Part shown: positions 1 to 5,350 of the stretch, piece after piece | Layout of the letters: every line of letters starts with the position of its first letter | How positions within the stretch are numbered: the first letter of the stretch is position 1 | DNA from: Saprospirales bacterium | GTDB lineage: Bacteria > Bacteroidota > Bacteroidia > Chitinophagales > Saprospiraceae | NCBI GenBank assembly: GCA_003448025.1 | Contig: DLXL01000546.1 | Span: 1-5,350 of the forward strand | Direction of reading: 5' to 3' | DNA length: 5,350 nt | The notes under the pieces: model-generated | Seen by the model: the letters and a program-made list of their open reading frames with translations, nothing else | Told to the model about the DNA's origin: nothing | The model's database searches: none | Position numbers and translations under genes: made by a program

Positions 1-42
1 CGTTCATCGTTCATCGTCCATCGTAACATCGTTCATCGTCCA
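1..42. repeat. Short tandem repeat of GTTCATC/GTCCATC heptamers
   Basis: The first 42 bases are built from a 7-base unit: GTTCATC at 2-8 and 9-15, GTCCATC at 16-22, an 8-base variant GTAACATC at 23-30, GTTCATC at 31-37 and a partial GTCCA at 38-42. At a larger scale the 16-mer CATCGTTCATCGTCCA occurs at 5-20 and again at 27-42, a period of 22 bases. The array may continue to the left of the window. It ends 14 bases before the GTG start of the next gene, so it occupies that gene's presumed promoter or leader. No function can be assigned from the sequence. Confidence 0.85.
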
Positions 43-56
43 CTATTCTATTTATC

Positions 57-1619
57 GTGTCAAAAAAAGATTCTTTTGTTTCGGCCATTCAGGCTGGATA
101 TCAATTTTCCGGTACCAGCATTGTTTTGGGCGGCGCTATGCTGGATGCCCAGGCTATTCCAGGGCTTCAAGTGAAGGTTCCGTTGCGCAGCATGAACCGC
201 CATGGGCTTATTGCCGGGGCTACAGGTACAGGCAAAACCAAAAGTCTTCAGGTGATTGCAGAGCAACTGGCTGCAAATGGTGTATCCTGCCTCTTAATGG
301 ATATAAAAGGAGACCTTAGTGGTATCGCTATGTCTGGCACTGATAACCCTAAAATCACAGAACGTGCCGGTAAAATCGGGATTTCCTGGCATGCCCACGG
401 GAATTCGGTTGAGTTTTTGACCCTCTCCGGCGAAAAAGGCGCCCGCCTTAGAGCCACGGTAAGCGAGTTTGGTCCGGTTCTGTTCTCCAGGATTCTTGGT
501 TTGAACGACACGCAGGGTGGGGTAGTGGCAGTGGTGTTTAAATACTGTGATGACCGCAATCTCCCATTGCTAGATCTTAAAGACTTCAAGAAAGTGCTTC
601 AATATCTGGGCAATGAAGGCAAGGCAGAAATAGAGGCCGAATTCGGGCAGTTCAGCAGCGCTACTGCAGGAACAATCCTGCGTAAAGTGGTAGAGCTTGA
701 ACAACAGGGCGCAGAAACTTTTTTCGGTGAAATATCCTTTGATGTACAAGATCTTGTTCGGCTGGATGAAAATGGCAGGGGAGTGATCAGCATTGTTCGT
801 CTGACCGATATCCAGGACCGGCCAAAACTGTTTAGCACGTTTATGCTGCAAATGCTGGCTGAAATTTATGCCTCTTTCCCGGAAAAAGGCGATGTAGAGC
901 AGCCTGAGTTGTGTATCTTTATAGATGAGGCGCACCTGGTATTTCAGGAGGCAAGCGCTGCGCTGATGCAGCAAATGGAAGCCATCATCAAGTTGATTCG
1001 TTCCAAAGGTGTGGGCATATATTTCATTACCCAAAATCCGGCTGATATTCCGGAAAGCGTATTGGCGCAGTTGGGTATGAAAGTACAGCACTCGCTCCGC
1101 GCGTTTACGGCCAAAGACCGCAAAGCCATCAAACTGGCGGCGGAAAACTATCCGATAACCGAATATTATGAAACAGAAGACCTGTTGACCAATCTGGGTA
1201 TCGGTGAAGCCATTGTGAGTGTGTTGAATGAAAAAGGTATTCCCACGCCGCTGGCGCACACGCTTATGCGCGCACCCGAAAGCAGGATGGACATCCTGAC
1301 ACCAACCGAAATAGACGGCATCATTGGGCGTTCAGCGCTGGCCAGAAAGTATAACCAGGAGGTAGACCGCGAAAGTGCGTATGAAATTCTGAATGGCAAA
1401 ATTGCGGAAGCACAGGAAATGCAGGCTGAGCAGCAGCAAAAAACGGTAGAAGCCAAACGGGAAAAGGAAGAGCCTACCATGATCGAAACCATTGCCAAAG
1501 ATCCGCTTGCCCGCCAGATTGGTCGCACAGTAGCCAGAGAACTCACCCGGGGACTGCTTGGGGTGTTGGGCTTGGGTGGTGCAAGCAGGTCTACGCGGAA
1601 AAAGACCAGCTGGTTTTGA
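57..1619 (+). CDS. HerA/YjgR-like P-loop ATPase (DUF853 family)
   Basis: A complete 520-residue cytoplasmic ATPase related to E. coli YjgR and the C-terminal part of HerA-type helicases (FtsK/HerA branch of the RecA-like fold). Visible motifs are a Walker A GATGTGKT at residues 54-61, preceded by the family-typical NRHGLIA (47-53); the family signature MDIKGDLSG at 81-89; a Walker B strand LCIFIDEAH at 285-293 with D290 and E291; a sensor-like segment YFITQNPADIP at 322-332; and an Arg/Lys-rich segment LRAFTAKDRKAI at 347-358 that may hold the arginine finger. Residues 435-472 are charged and Gln/Glu-rich, probably helical, followed by a basic tail. There is no signal peptide or membrane segment. 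The start is GTG, because a stop at 24-26 closes the frame and no ATG occurs before residue 28; the segment from the GTG to the Walker A looks like the usual N-terminus of the family. No Shine-Dalgarno is seen. The biological role of the family is unclear: DNA translocation or a helicase role is inferred from fold only. No NurA-like nuclease partner is visible beside it. Confidence 0.93.
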   Translation: MSKKDSFVSAIQAGYQFSGTSIVLGGAMLDAQAIPGLQVKVPLRSMNRHGLIAGATGTGKTKSLQVIAEQLAANGVSCLLMDIKGDLSGIAMSGTDNPKITERAGKIGISWHAHGNSVEFLTLSGEKGARLRATVSEFGPVLFSRILGLNDTQGGVVAVVFKYCDDRNLPLLDLKDFKKVLQYLGNEGKAEIEAEFGQFSSATAGTILRKVVELEQQGAETFFGEISFDVQDLVRLDENGRGVISIVRLTDIQDRPKLFSTFMLQMLAEIYASFPEKGDVEQPELCIFIDEAHLVFQEASAALMQQMEAIIKLIRSKGVGIYFITQNPADIPESVLAQLGMKVQHSLRAFTAKDRKAIKLAAENYPITEYYETEDLLTNLGIGEAIVSVLNEKGIPTPLAHTLMRAPESRMDILTPTEIDGIIGRSALARKYNQEVDRESAYEILNGKIAEAQEMQAEQQQKTVEAKREKEEPTMIETIAKDPLARQIGRTVARELTRGLLGVLGLGGASRSTRKKTSWF

Positions 1620-1642
1620 TGGTTTATTGAGGTGCGGAGGAT

Positions 1643-1810
1643 TTTTTACCGCAGAGGCGCAGAGGGTGATAAGCGGAGGCTGCATCAATAGTCATTTTCT
1701 TGTTTTTAAAGCAGATACGGTGAGATGCAGAGAGATTGATAACCAATTATCTATACCTCTCCGTCGCTGCGGTAAAAATTATTTTTGAGACAGCCTCCGC
1801 TTCTCACCCT
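1643..1810. repeat. Crossed pair of inverted repeats, MITE-like remnant
   Basis: The 190-base gap between two convergent genes holds two inverted-repeat pairs. Pair A is TTTTTACCGCAG at 1643-1654 with its exact reverse complement at 1767-1778 (12/12). Pair B is the 20-mer AGGGTGATAAGCGGAGGCTG at 1663-1682 with its reverse complement at 1791-1810 (19/20). The order is A, B, A', B', so the pairs cross rather than nest and cannot form one simple hairpin. Pair B alone would bound a 148-base non-coding segment with 20-base terminal repeats, like a MITE. I see no target-site duplication. The ACCGCAGAGGCGCAGAG stretch at 1648-1664 resembles, from memory, a widespread bacterial intergenic repeat. Arm B' ends on the first base of the neighbouring gene's stop codon. 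No transposase or plausible gene lies within. Confidence 0.6.
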
Positions 1811-2604
1811 TAATGTATGCACAGAAAACGGGTCGAAAGCCCCTGTCCTGTTTCCAGTGTCACCAGAAACAATCCATTCGCCAAAACATCTTCAGGGATT
1901 TGGAATTGATTTTGGCCAGATTGGTAGGTGATATGCTGGGTCCAAACCAGTTGCCCGGTAAGATTGGACACCCGGATAGCGCCATTTCCGTCTTCAGGTG
2001 ATTCCAGGAAAAGGGTTGTAGCGGTAGTGCTGGGATTGGGGTGGAGTTGGAAATCCAGATTCCGACCTTCCGGCATATTTACCGCAGCGTTTGAAGGAAT
2101 AATAATGATGTGGCCGTTTCCAAACAGGCTGGAATCCCAAACATTTTGGGAGTAGGCATTATAGGCTTCGTTGCCGCCGCTACCAGGTAGACCGCATCCG
2201 CTTGCTAAAGAAATATCTGTACTATTTCCAGGCATTGGAATTACTTTAAAACAGATGGAGGCTATGGTATCGCCATCCGGTTTGGTAACTCCAATACCAG
2301 CGGGATCTGACCAACCCATCCATAAACAATGATTGTTTTGGTGCCAGAAATCCAATGCTGTCCATCCTGTCAGTTGAAGGTTTTCGACATGGTCAAAATC
2401 AACCACGTTTTCATCCCATCCAAGTATCACCTGGAACGAAACAATCTTGTAAAAATCATGAACCTTCAAATTCAGGCATACCACCTGATTCGGGGCAGCT
2501 GTGGCAGTGTCGAACGAAAAATGAAAATTGGAGGATTGCCCGAAGGCGTTTCCGGGTTGCAGCAAGATGGCAAACCCCAGGACGAGTAATTGGGAAAATT
2601 TCAT
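1810..2604 (-). CDS. Secreted cohesin-like domain protein with T9SS type A sorting domain (paralogue 2)
   Basis: A complete 264-residue exported protein; ATG at 2602-2604, TAA at 1810-1812. Residues 1-22 form a signal peptide with hydrophobic core LLVLGFAILL and probable cleavage near AFG|Q. Residues about 27-170 form a beta-rich domain that I read as cohesin-like, with AAPNQVVC (36-43), a W-D-x-N-V strand (63-67), GWSDP (97-101) and GGNEAYNA (143-150). Residues about 184-264 match a T9SS type A C-terminal domain: LHPNP at 187-191, a VSNLTGQLVW strand and a final NGLFLVTLETG hairpin. Such domains direct export across the outer membrane and are usually removed on attachment or release. C43 and C118 are conserved in the paralogue upstream at identical spacing and may form a disulphide. 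The C-terminus FLCIH is unusual for this domain. It is probably co-transcribed with the gene at 2690-3499, 85 bases upstream. The ligand is unknown; no dockerin-like partner is seen. Confidence 0.88.
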   Translation of the reverse strand: MKFSQLLVLGFAILLQPGNAFGQSSNFHFSFDTATAAPNQVVCLNLKVHDFYKIVSFQVILGWDENVVDFDHVENLQLTGWTALDFWHQNNHCLWMGWSDPAGIGVTKPDGDTIASICFKVIPMPGNSTDISLASGCGLPGSGGNEAYNAYSQNVWDSSLFGNGHIIIIPSNAAVNMPEGRNLDFQLHPNPSTTATTLFLESPEDGNGAIRVSNLTGQLVWTQHITYQSGQNQFQIPEDVLANGLFLVTLETGQGLSTRFLCIH

Positions 2605-2610
2605 GTTATC

Positions 2611-2658
2611 GGCAGATTTGTGGATTAATAATGCTTATCAATCCACAAATCCAATGCC
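2611..2658 (-). other. 16-bp stem hairpin between the paralogues, next to a start codon
   Basis: GATTTGTGGATT at 2615-2626 is the exact reverse complement of 2640-2651, with a 13-base loop. After a 3-base bulge (2652-2654) the stem continues with GGCA at 2611-2614 against TGCC at 2655-2658, giving 16 paired bases. On the minus strand the hairpin lies between the stop of the gene ending at 2690 and the ATG at 2604, and ends 6 bases before that ATG. No T-rich run follows it, so it is not a canonical intrinsic terminator. It could attenuate, serve as an RNA processing site, limit translation start, or act as a DNA operator; the sequence does not decide. Confidence 0.7.
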
Positions 2659-2689
2659 TGTAACAAGAAAATGCCGTGAATATGTCACA

Positions 2690-3499
2690 TTACTGCACAC
2701 TCAACACCTGGCTGCTTACTTCCTGCCCATTTTTAAGGCTCACCTGATAGGCGCCTTTCATTTTGAGGGCTGCTGCCGGGATGTCAAAAATATTTTCACC
2801 GGCCTTTACGGTAATTTTTTGTTCAAAAACGGTACGTCCGGTTGCATCAGTTACCATTATCAGGCGTTGGCCTGCCTGGGCAACAGTAAAGCTAACACGA
2901 GAGCCTGCAGAAGTGGGATTAGGACTCAATTGGAATGCTTGCGCAGGCTTATTATTCAAGTCGTTCAACGCCGTGGTGGCATTGGGCTCAACGATTTCTA
3001 CAGAACCCGCTACACTCAAATTCGGATTCCAGGCATTTTCCAGCTGGGCATTATAGGCTTCTGCACCTCCGGCAGTAGGGTGAAAACCCTCGCTGCCAGC
3101 TGTGATCTCTGTTCTGGTTCCCACCACAGAAATGGCTTTGAAGCATACCTCAGCCAGGGCTGCGCCATTTGGTTTGCTTTGAGACTTGCCGGAAGGGTCA
3201 GCCCAGCCCACCAGCAAGCGATTGGGAGCAACCAGATTGAAACTCGTAGCCGTAAGGCCAGGTAATTGAAAGTTTTGGGTATGGTCGTATTTCAGTACGT
3301 TGGCATCCCATGTCAGGGAATATTGATAGCTCAGGATATGATCGAAGCCCTGAGCAAACAGCGGCACACAAACTACCTGGTTGGGTGCAGCTTCTTTTTT
3401 GTCTATTGCCACGCCAAATTTCTGGTTTTGGGCAACAAGGATATGGGTGGCAAGGCAGGCTGTGAGTATTACAAGCGTTTTGCGCGATAAGATCATCAT
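2690..3499 (-). CDS. Secreted cohesin-like domain protein with T9SS type A sorting domain (paralogue 1)
   Basis: A complete 269-residue exported protein, paralogous to the next gene downstream. It has two adjacent ATG codons (3497-3499 and 3494-3496); either may be used, and no Shine-Dalgarno is visible. Signal peptide residues 1-23 probably cleave at LVA|Q. A cohesin-like beta domain spans about 27-172, with AAPNQVVC (37-44), TWDANV (63-68), GWADP (98-102) and GGAEAYNA (144-151). A T9SS type A sorting domain spans about 188-269, with LSPNP at 191-195, VTDATGRTVFEQKI and the terminal GAYQVSLKNG hairpin. Aligned without gaps over residues 37-122, about 40 of 86 positions are identical to the other paralogue by hand count. 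C44 and C119 match that paralogue's C43 and C118 in spacing. It is first in a likely two-gene unit and diverges from the protease gene. Expected location is the cell surface or outside; the binding target is unknown. Confidence 0.9.
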   Translation of the reverse strand: MMILSRKTLVILTACLATHILVAQNQKFGVAIDKKEAAPNQVVCVPLFAQGFDHILSYQYSLTWDANVLKYDHTQNFQLPGLTATSFNLVAPNRLLVGWADPSGKSQSKPNGAALAEVCFKAISVVGTRTEITAGSEGFHPTAGGAEAYNAQLENAWNPNLSVAGSVEIVEPNATTALNDLNNKPAQAFQLSPNPTSAGSRVSFTVAQAGQRLIMVTDATGRTVFEQKITVKAGENIFDIPAAALKMKGAYQVSLKNGQEVSSQVLSVQ

Positions 3500-3517
3500 A
3501 CGGAGTCATTTAAAGAT

Positions 3518-3632
3518 TAACAGACCACAAATATCGCACAAAGAAAGTGCCATTTGTATACGTAATGCATTCTTTTACGAATTGCTAACAATGGCAAATC
3601 TTGTTGCAAACGGCGCCCATAGTGGTCTATTA
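3518..3632. repeat. Inverted repeat flanking the divergent promoter region
   Basis: TAACAGACCAC at 3518-3528 and GTGGTCTATTA at 3622-3632 are inverted copies matching at 10 of 11 positions, with 93 bases between them. They lie upstream of the minus-strand gene that starts at 3499. The arms could be paired operator half-sites or chance; the length is modest. The minus-strand stretch here contains only weak -7-like sequences (TTTCTTTG read from 3546 to 3539 and GATATTTG read from 3535 to 3528, each one base off TAnnTTTG), with no convincing -33 element. Confidence 0.35.
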
Positions 3633-3644
3633 GTCTAAACTTCC

Positions 3645-3659
3645 TGTGTTCCAAACACA
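3645..3659. promoter_or_regulatory. Perfect 6+6 dyad, candidate operator
   Basis: TGTGTT at 3645-3650 and AACACA at 3654-3659 are exact reverse complements separated by three bases. The dyad sits 6 bases upstream of the -7 element at 3666-3673, over the place where a -33 element would lie, which is a common operator position. It resembles but does not match the CRP consensus (TGTGA-N6-TCACA). The regulator is unknown. Confidence 0.4.
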
Positions 3660-3665
3660 ACCCAG

Positions 3666-3673
3666 TACTTTTG
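3666..3673 (+). promoter_or_regulatory. Bacteroidota-type -7 promoter element for the protease gene
   Basis: TACTTTTG matches the Bacteroidota -7 consensus TAnnTTTG at every fixed base. It lies 85 bases before the ATG at 3758, implying a leader of roughly 75-80 bases. No clear TTG -33 element is found 17-23 bases upstream; the dyad at 3645-3659 occupies that place. The short AT-rich stretch 3739-3757 directly before the start has no Shine-Dalgarno, as is usual in this phylum. Confidence 0.45.
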
Positions 3674-3757
3674 TCGTTGTAAATAAAAAGGGGAAACCGT
3701 TAGGTTGTACCCATATTGTTTTAACAAAAGTTTGATCATTAAATTTTTTTCACAAAC

Positions 3758-5350
3758 ATGAATGTTAAAAAAGGACTTCTCGTGGCGATTGCCTGCCTTC
3801 CCGGTCTGGTATTGTCTGCGCAGAGCAAAGCCCCTGAACACTGGTTCAACCTTGATCCAACCACTGATAAAGTAAATGGTACTGGTGGAGATGAGGCACT
3901 TAAGATGTTGAAAAACAAAAACAAAAAAAGCCAAACCATCATTGTAGCGGTATTGGATTCCGGTGTAGAAGTAGACCACGAAGATCTGAAAGATGTTATG
4001 TGGGTAAATCCGGGTGAAATTCCTGGAAACGGCAAAGACGATGATAATAACGGTTACGTGGATGATATCCACGGCTGGAATTTCCTTGCCGGTCCGGGTG
4101 GAAATGTAAACCACGAAACACTGGAGCTTACCCGCGAATACGCGCGTCTGAAAAAGCGTTTTGACGGCACCGATCCTAAAAATCTCCATGGTGATGCTGC
4201 CGAAGAGTACAAGTACTGGCAAAAAGTTAAAGAAGACTTTGAATCGCAGCGTGCAGAAGCTGTTGCCGGTATGGAAAATGCAACCAAGCAGCTAAAGCCT
4301 ATCGAAGACGCCTTCAATGCAGTAGAAAAGGCACTCAACGGCAAGGAATTTAATGCCGAAAATGTAGCCGCTATCAAAACGGATGGCAATGAAGAGTTGA
4401 AAAAGCAGGTAGAAATGATCAAAATGGTCATGGCGCAGGGACTCTCCTCCCGCCAGGATCTGGATGATGCCAAAAAGCAGGCATCTGAATTTTTCTACAA
4501 TCAGGTTGAATACCAATTGAATCCTGATTTGAATGAGCGCGCCAAAGTGGGAGATGATCCAAACGATCTTACCAACCGTTTTTATGGTACCAACGAATAT
4601 GAAGGTCCTGATGCTTTCCACGGAACTCACGTTGCCGGTATCATTGCTGCAAACCGCAATAATAACATTGGTATTAAGGGCGTTGCCGATAATGTAAAAA
4701 TCATGACCGTTCGCTGCGTACCCGACGGCGACGAGCGCGACAAAGACGTAGCCAATGCTATCTACTACGCAGTTGATAATGGCGCGAGCGTAATCAATAT
4801 GTCGTTTGGTAAGGGTTACAGCCCGCACAAATGGTACGTTGACCAGGCTATGCGTTACGCAGCAGAACACGATGTGTTGTTGGTGCATGCCGCAGGCAAC
4901 AGCAGTGCCAATAATGATAAAGAAGGCAACTTCCCGAATGATGAGTTGCAAAAGCCAATCAAGAAAGGTTTGTTTGGAAAGGAAAAGCGCATTTCTACCT
5001 GGATGGAAATTGGCGCTTTGAACTGGCGTTCCGGTGAGAAGCGTGTTGCCTCTTTCTCTAACTACGGTAAGAAGAATGTAGACCTGTTCTCTCCTGGTGT
5101 TGCGCTTCAGTCAACGGTTCCAGATGGAAAATATGGTCCGGCCAGCGGTACATCCATGGCAAGCCCGGCTGCTGCAGGCGTTGCTGCTGTGATTCGTTCT
5201 TATTATCCTGAACTCTCTGCTGTTCAGGTAAAGCATATCATGGAAGCATCTGTGGAGAAGCAGGATGGCGAAGTGCTCAAGCCAGGTACCACAGAAAAGG
5301 TGAAGTTCTCTGAGCTTTGTGTAAGCGCTGGTACTGTTAGCGCTACTAAC
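3758..5350 (+). CDS. Secreted subtilisin-like (S8) serine protease, 3' end cut by window
   Basis: The first 531 codons of an exported subtilisin-family endopeptidase; no stop occurs before the window edge. The ATG at 3758 begins a signal peptide (residues 1-21, LVLSA|Q). The catalytic residues are all present: D67 in VLDSGVEVDH, H288 in HGTHVAG, oxyanion N381 in HAAGNSS, and S466 in SGTSMASP. An acidic segment GNGKDDDNNGYVDD (90-103) looks like a calcium-binding loop. Asp and His are 221 residues apart, against 32 in subtilisin BPN'; the extra part, about 115-270, is charged and probably helical. I recall similar insertions in Bacteroidota S8 proteases of the 'Subtilisin_Novo-like' group. Only about 45 residues separate the signal peptide from D67, so there is no room for a standard I9 propeptide. 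Whether a T9SS sorting domain follows cannot be seen. All 15 arginines use CGT or CGC, which suggests high expression. The gene diverges from the paralogue pair. Confidence 0.94.
   Translation, partial: MNVKKGLLVAIACLPGLVLSAQSKAPEHWFNLDPTTDKVNGTGGDEALKMLKNKNKKSQTIIVAVLDSGVEVDHEDLKDVMWVNPGEIPGNGKDDDNNGYVDDIHGWNFLAGPGGNVNHETLELTREYARLKKRFDGTDPKNLHGDAAEEYKYWQKVKEDFESQRAEAVAGMENATKQLKPIEDAFNAVEKALNGKEFNAENVAAIKTDGNEELKKQVEMIKMVMAQGLSSRQDLDDAKKQASEFFYNQVEYQLNPDLNERAKVGDDPNDLTNRFYGTNEYEGPDAFHGTHVAGIIAANRNNNIGIKGVADNVKIMTVRCVPDGDERDKDVANAIYYAVDNGASVINMSFGKGYSPHKWYVDQAMRYAAEHDVLLVHAAGNSSANNDKEGNFPNDELQKPIKKGLFGKEKRISTWMEIGALNWRSGEKRVASFSNYGKKNVDLFSPGVALQSTVPDGKYGPASGTSMASPAAAGVAAVIRSYYPELSAVQVKHIMEASVEKQDGEVLKPGTTEKVKFSELCVSAGTVSATN

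Noticed and set aside
1..42. CRISPR array
   Set aside because: The units are 7 bases with no spacers of regular length, and no cas genes are near.
570..1259. 229-codon minus-strand open frame opposite the ATPase gene
   Set aside because: It lies wholly antisense to a gene with clear Walker motifs, its product shows no domain-like pattern, and shorter antisense frames in the same gene look alike.
1620..1680. Intrinsic terminator after the ATPase gene
   Set aside because: There is a T-run at 1642-1647, but no GC-rich hairpin directly precedes it.
1558..1788. 76-codon plus-strand frame at the end of the ATPase gene
   Set aside because: It starts inside the ATPase gene in another frame and continues through the inverted-repeat spacer; no coding signature.
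2528..3265. 245-codon plus-strand open frame
   Set aside because: It runs antisense across both ends of the two secreted-protein genes, which have full domain architecture; the translated product has no recognisable features.
3455..3466. Lipobox-like LTAC at residues 12-15 of the first paralogue
   Set aside because: The hydrophobic core continues past the cysteine to a normal LVA|Q cleavage site, and T9SS cargo proteins normally use signal peptidase I.
3635..4222. 195-codon minus-strand open frame crossing the protease start
   Set aside because: It overlaps the protease signal peptide and catalytic Asp region antisense and shows no family resemblance.
4292..4951. 219-codon minus-strand open frame with hydrophobic stretches
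   Set aside because: It is the complement of the protease gene including its catalytic His region; the hydrophobicity comes from reading charged-residue codons backwards.

Overview
The window looks like chromosomal DNA of a Bacteroidota bacterium, plausibly of the Saprospiraceae/Chitinophagales type. The evidence is two secreted proteins with the type IX secretion (T9SS) type A C-terminal domain, a subtilisin-like protease of the architecture common in that phylum, signal peptides with the A|Q cleavage style, no Shine-Dalgarno sequences ahead of any start, and one good match to the Bacteroidota -7 promoter element TAnnTTTG. The genus cannot be fixed from the sequence alone.

Layout. Positions 1-42 hold a short tandem repeat of GTTCATC/GTCCATC heptamers. 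It abuts a complete plus-strand gene (57-1619, GTG start) for a HerA/YjgR-like ATPase (DUF853 family). Positions 1620-1809 are non-coding and contain two inverted-repeat pairs in crossed order, the outer one looking like the termini of a small MITE-like element. Two minus-strand genes follow (1810-2604 and 2690-3499; transcribed in the order 3499 to 1810). They are tandem paralogues: signal peptide, one cohesin-like beta-sandwich domain, then a T9SS sorting domain. A 16-bp stem hairpin fills the 85-bp gap between them and ends 6 nt before the second start codon. Positions 3500-3757 are a divergent promoter region with a -7 element, a perfect 6+6 dyad and a wider inverted repeat. From 3758 to the window edge runs a subtilisin-family (S8) serine protease with all catalytic residues present and a helical insertion of roughly 150-170 residues between the catalytic Asp and His; its 3' end is outside the window.

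How the genes fit together. The two paralogues probably form one transcription unit of exported, cell-surface or released proteins. The divergently transcribed protease is also exported. The HerA-like ATPase is cytoplasmic and has no visible functional link; it converges on the paralogue pair across the repeat-rich spacer. I see no defence island, CRISPR array, RNA gene or complete insertion sequence. The least ordinary items are the crossed inverted repeats, the hairpin between the paralogues and the paralogue pair itself.
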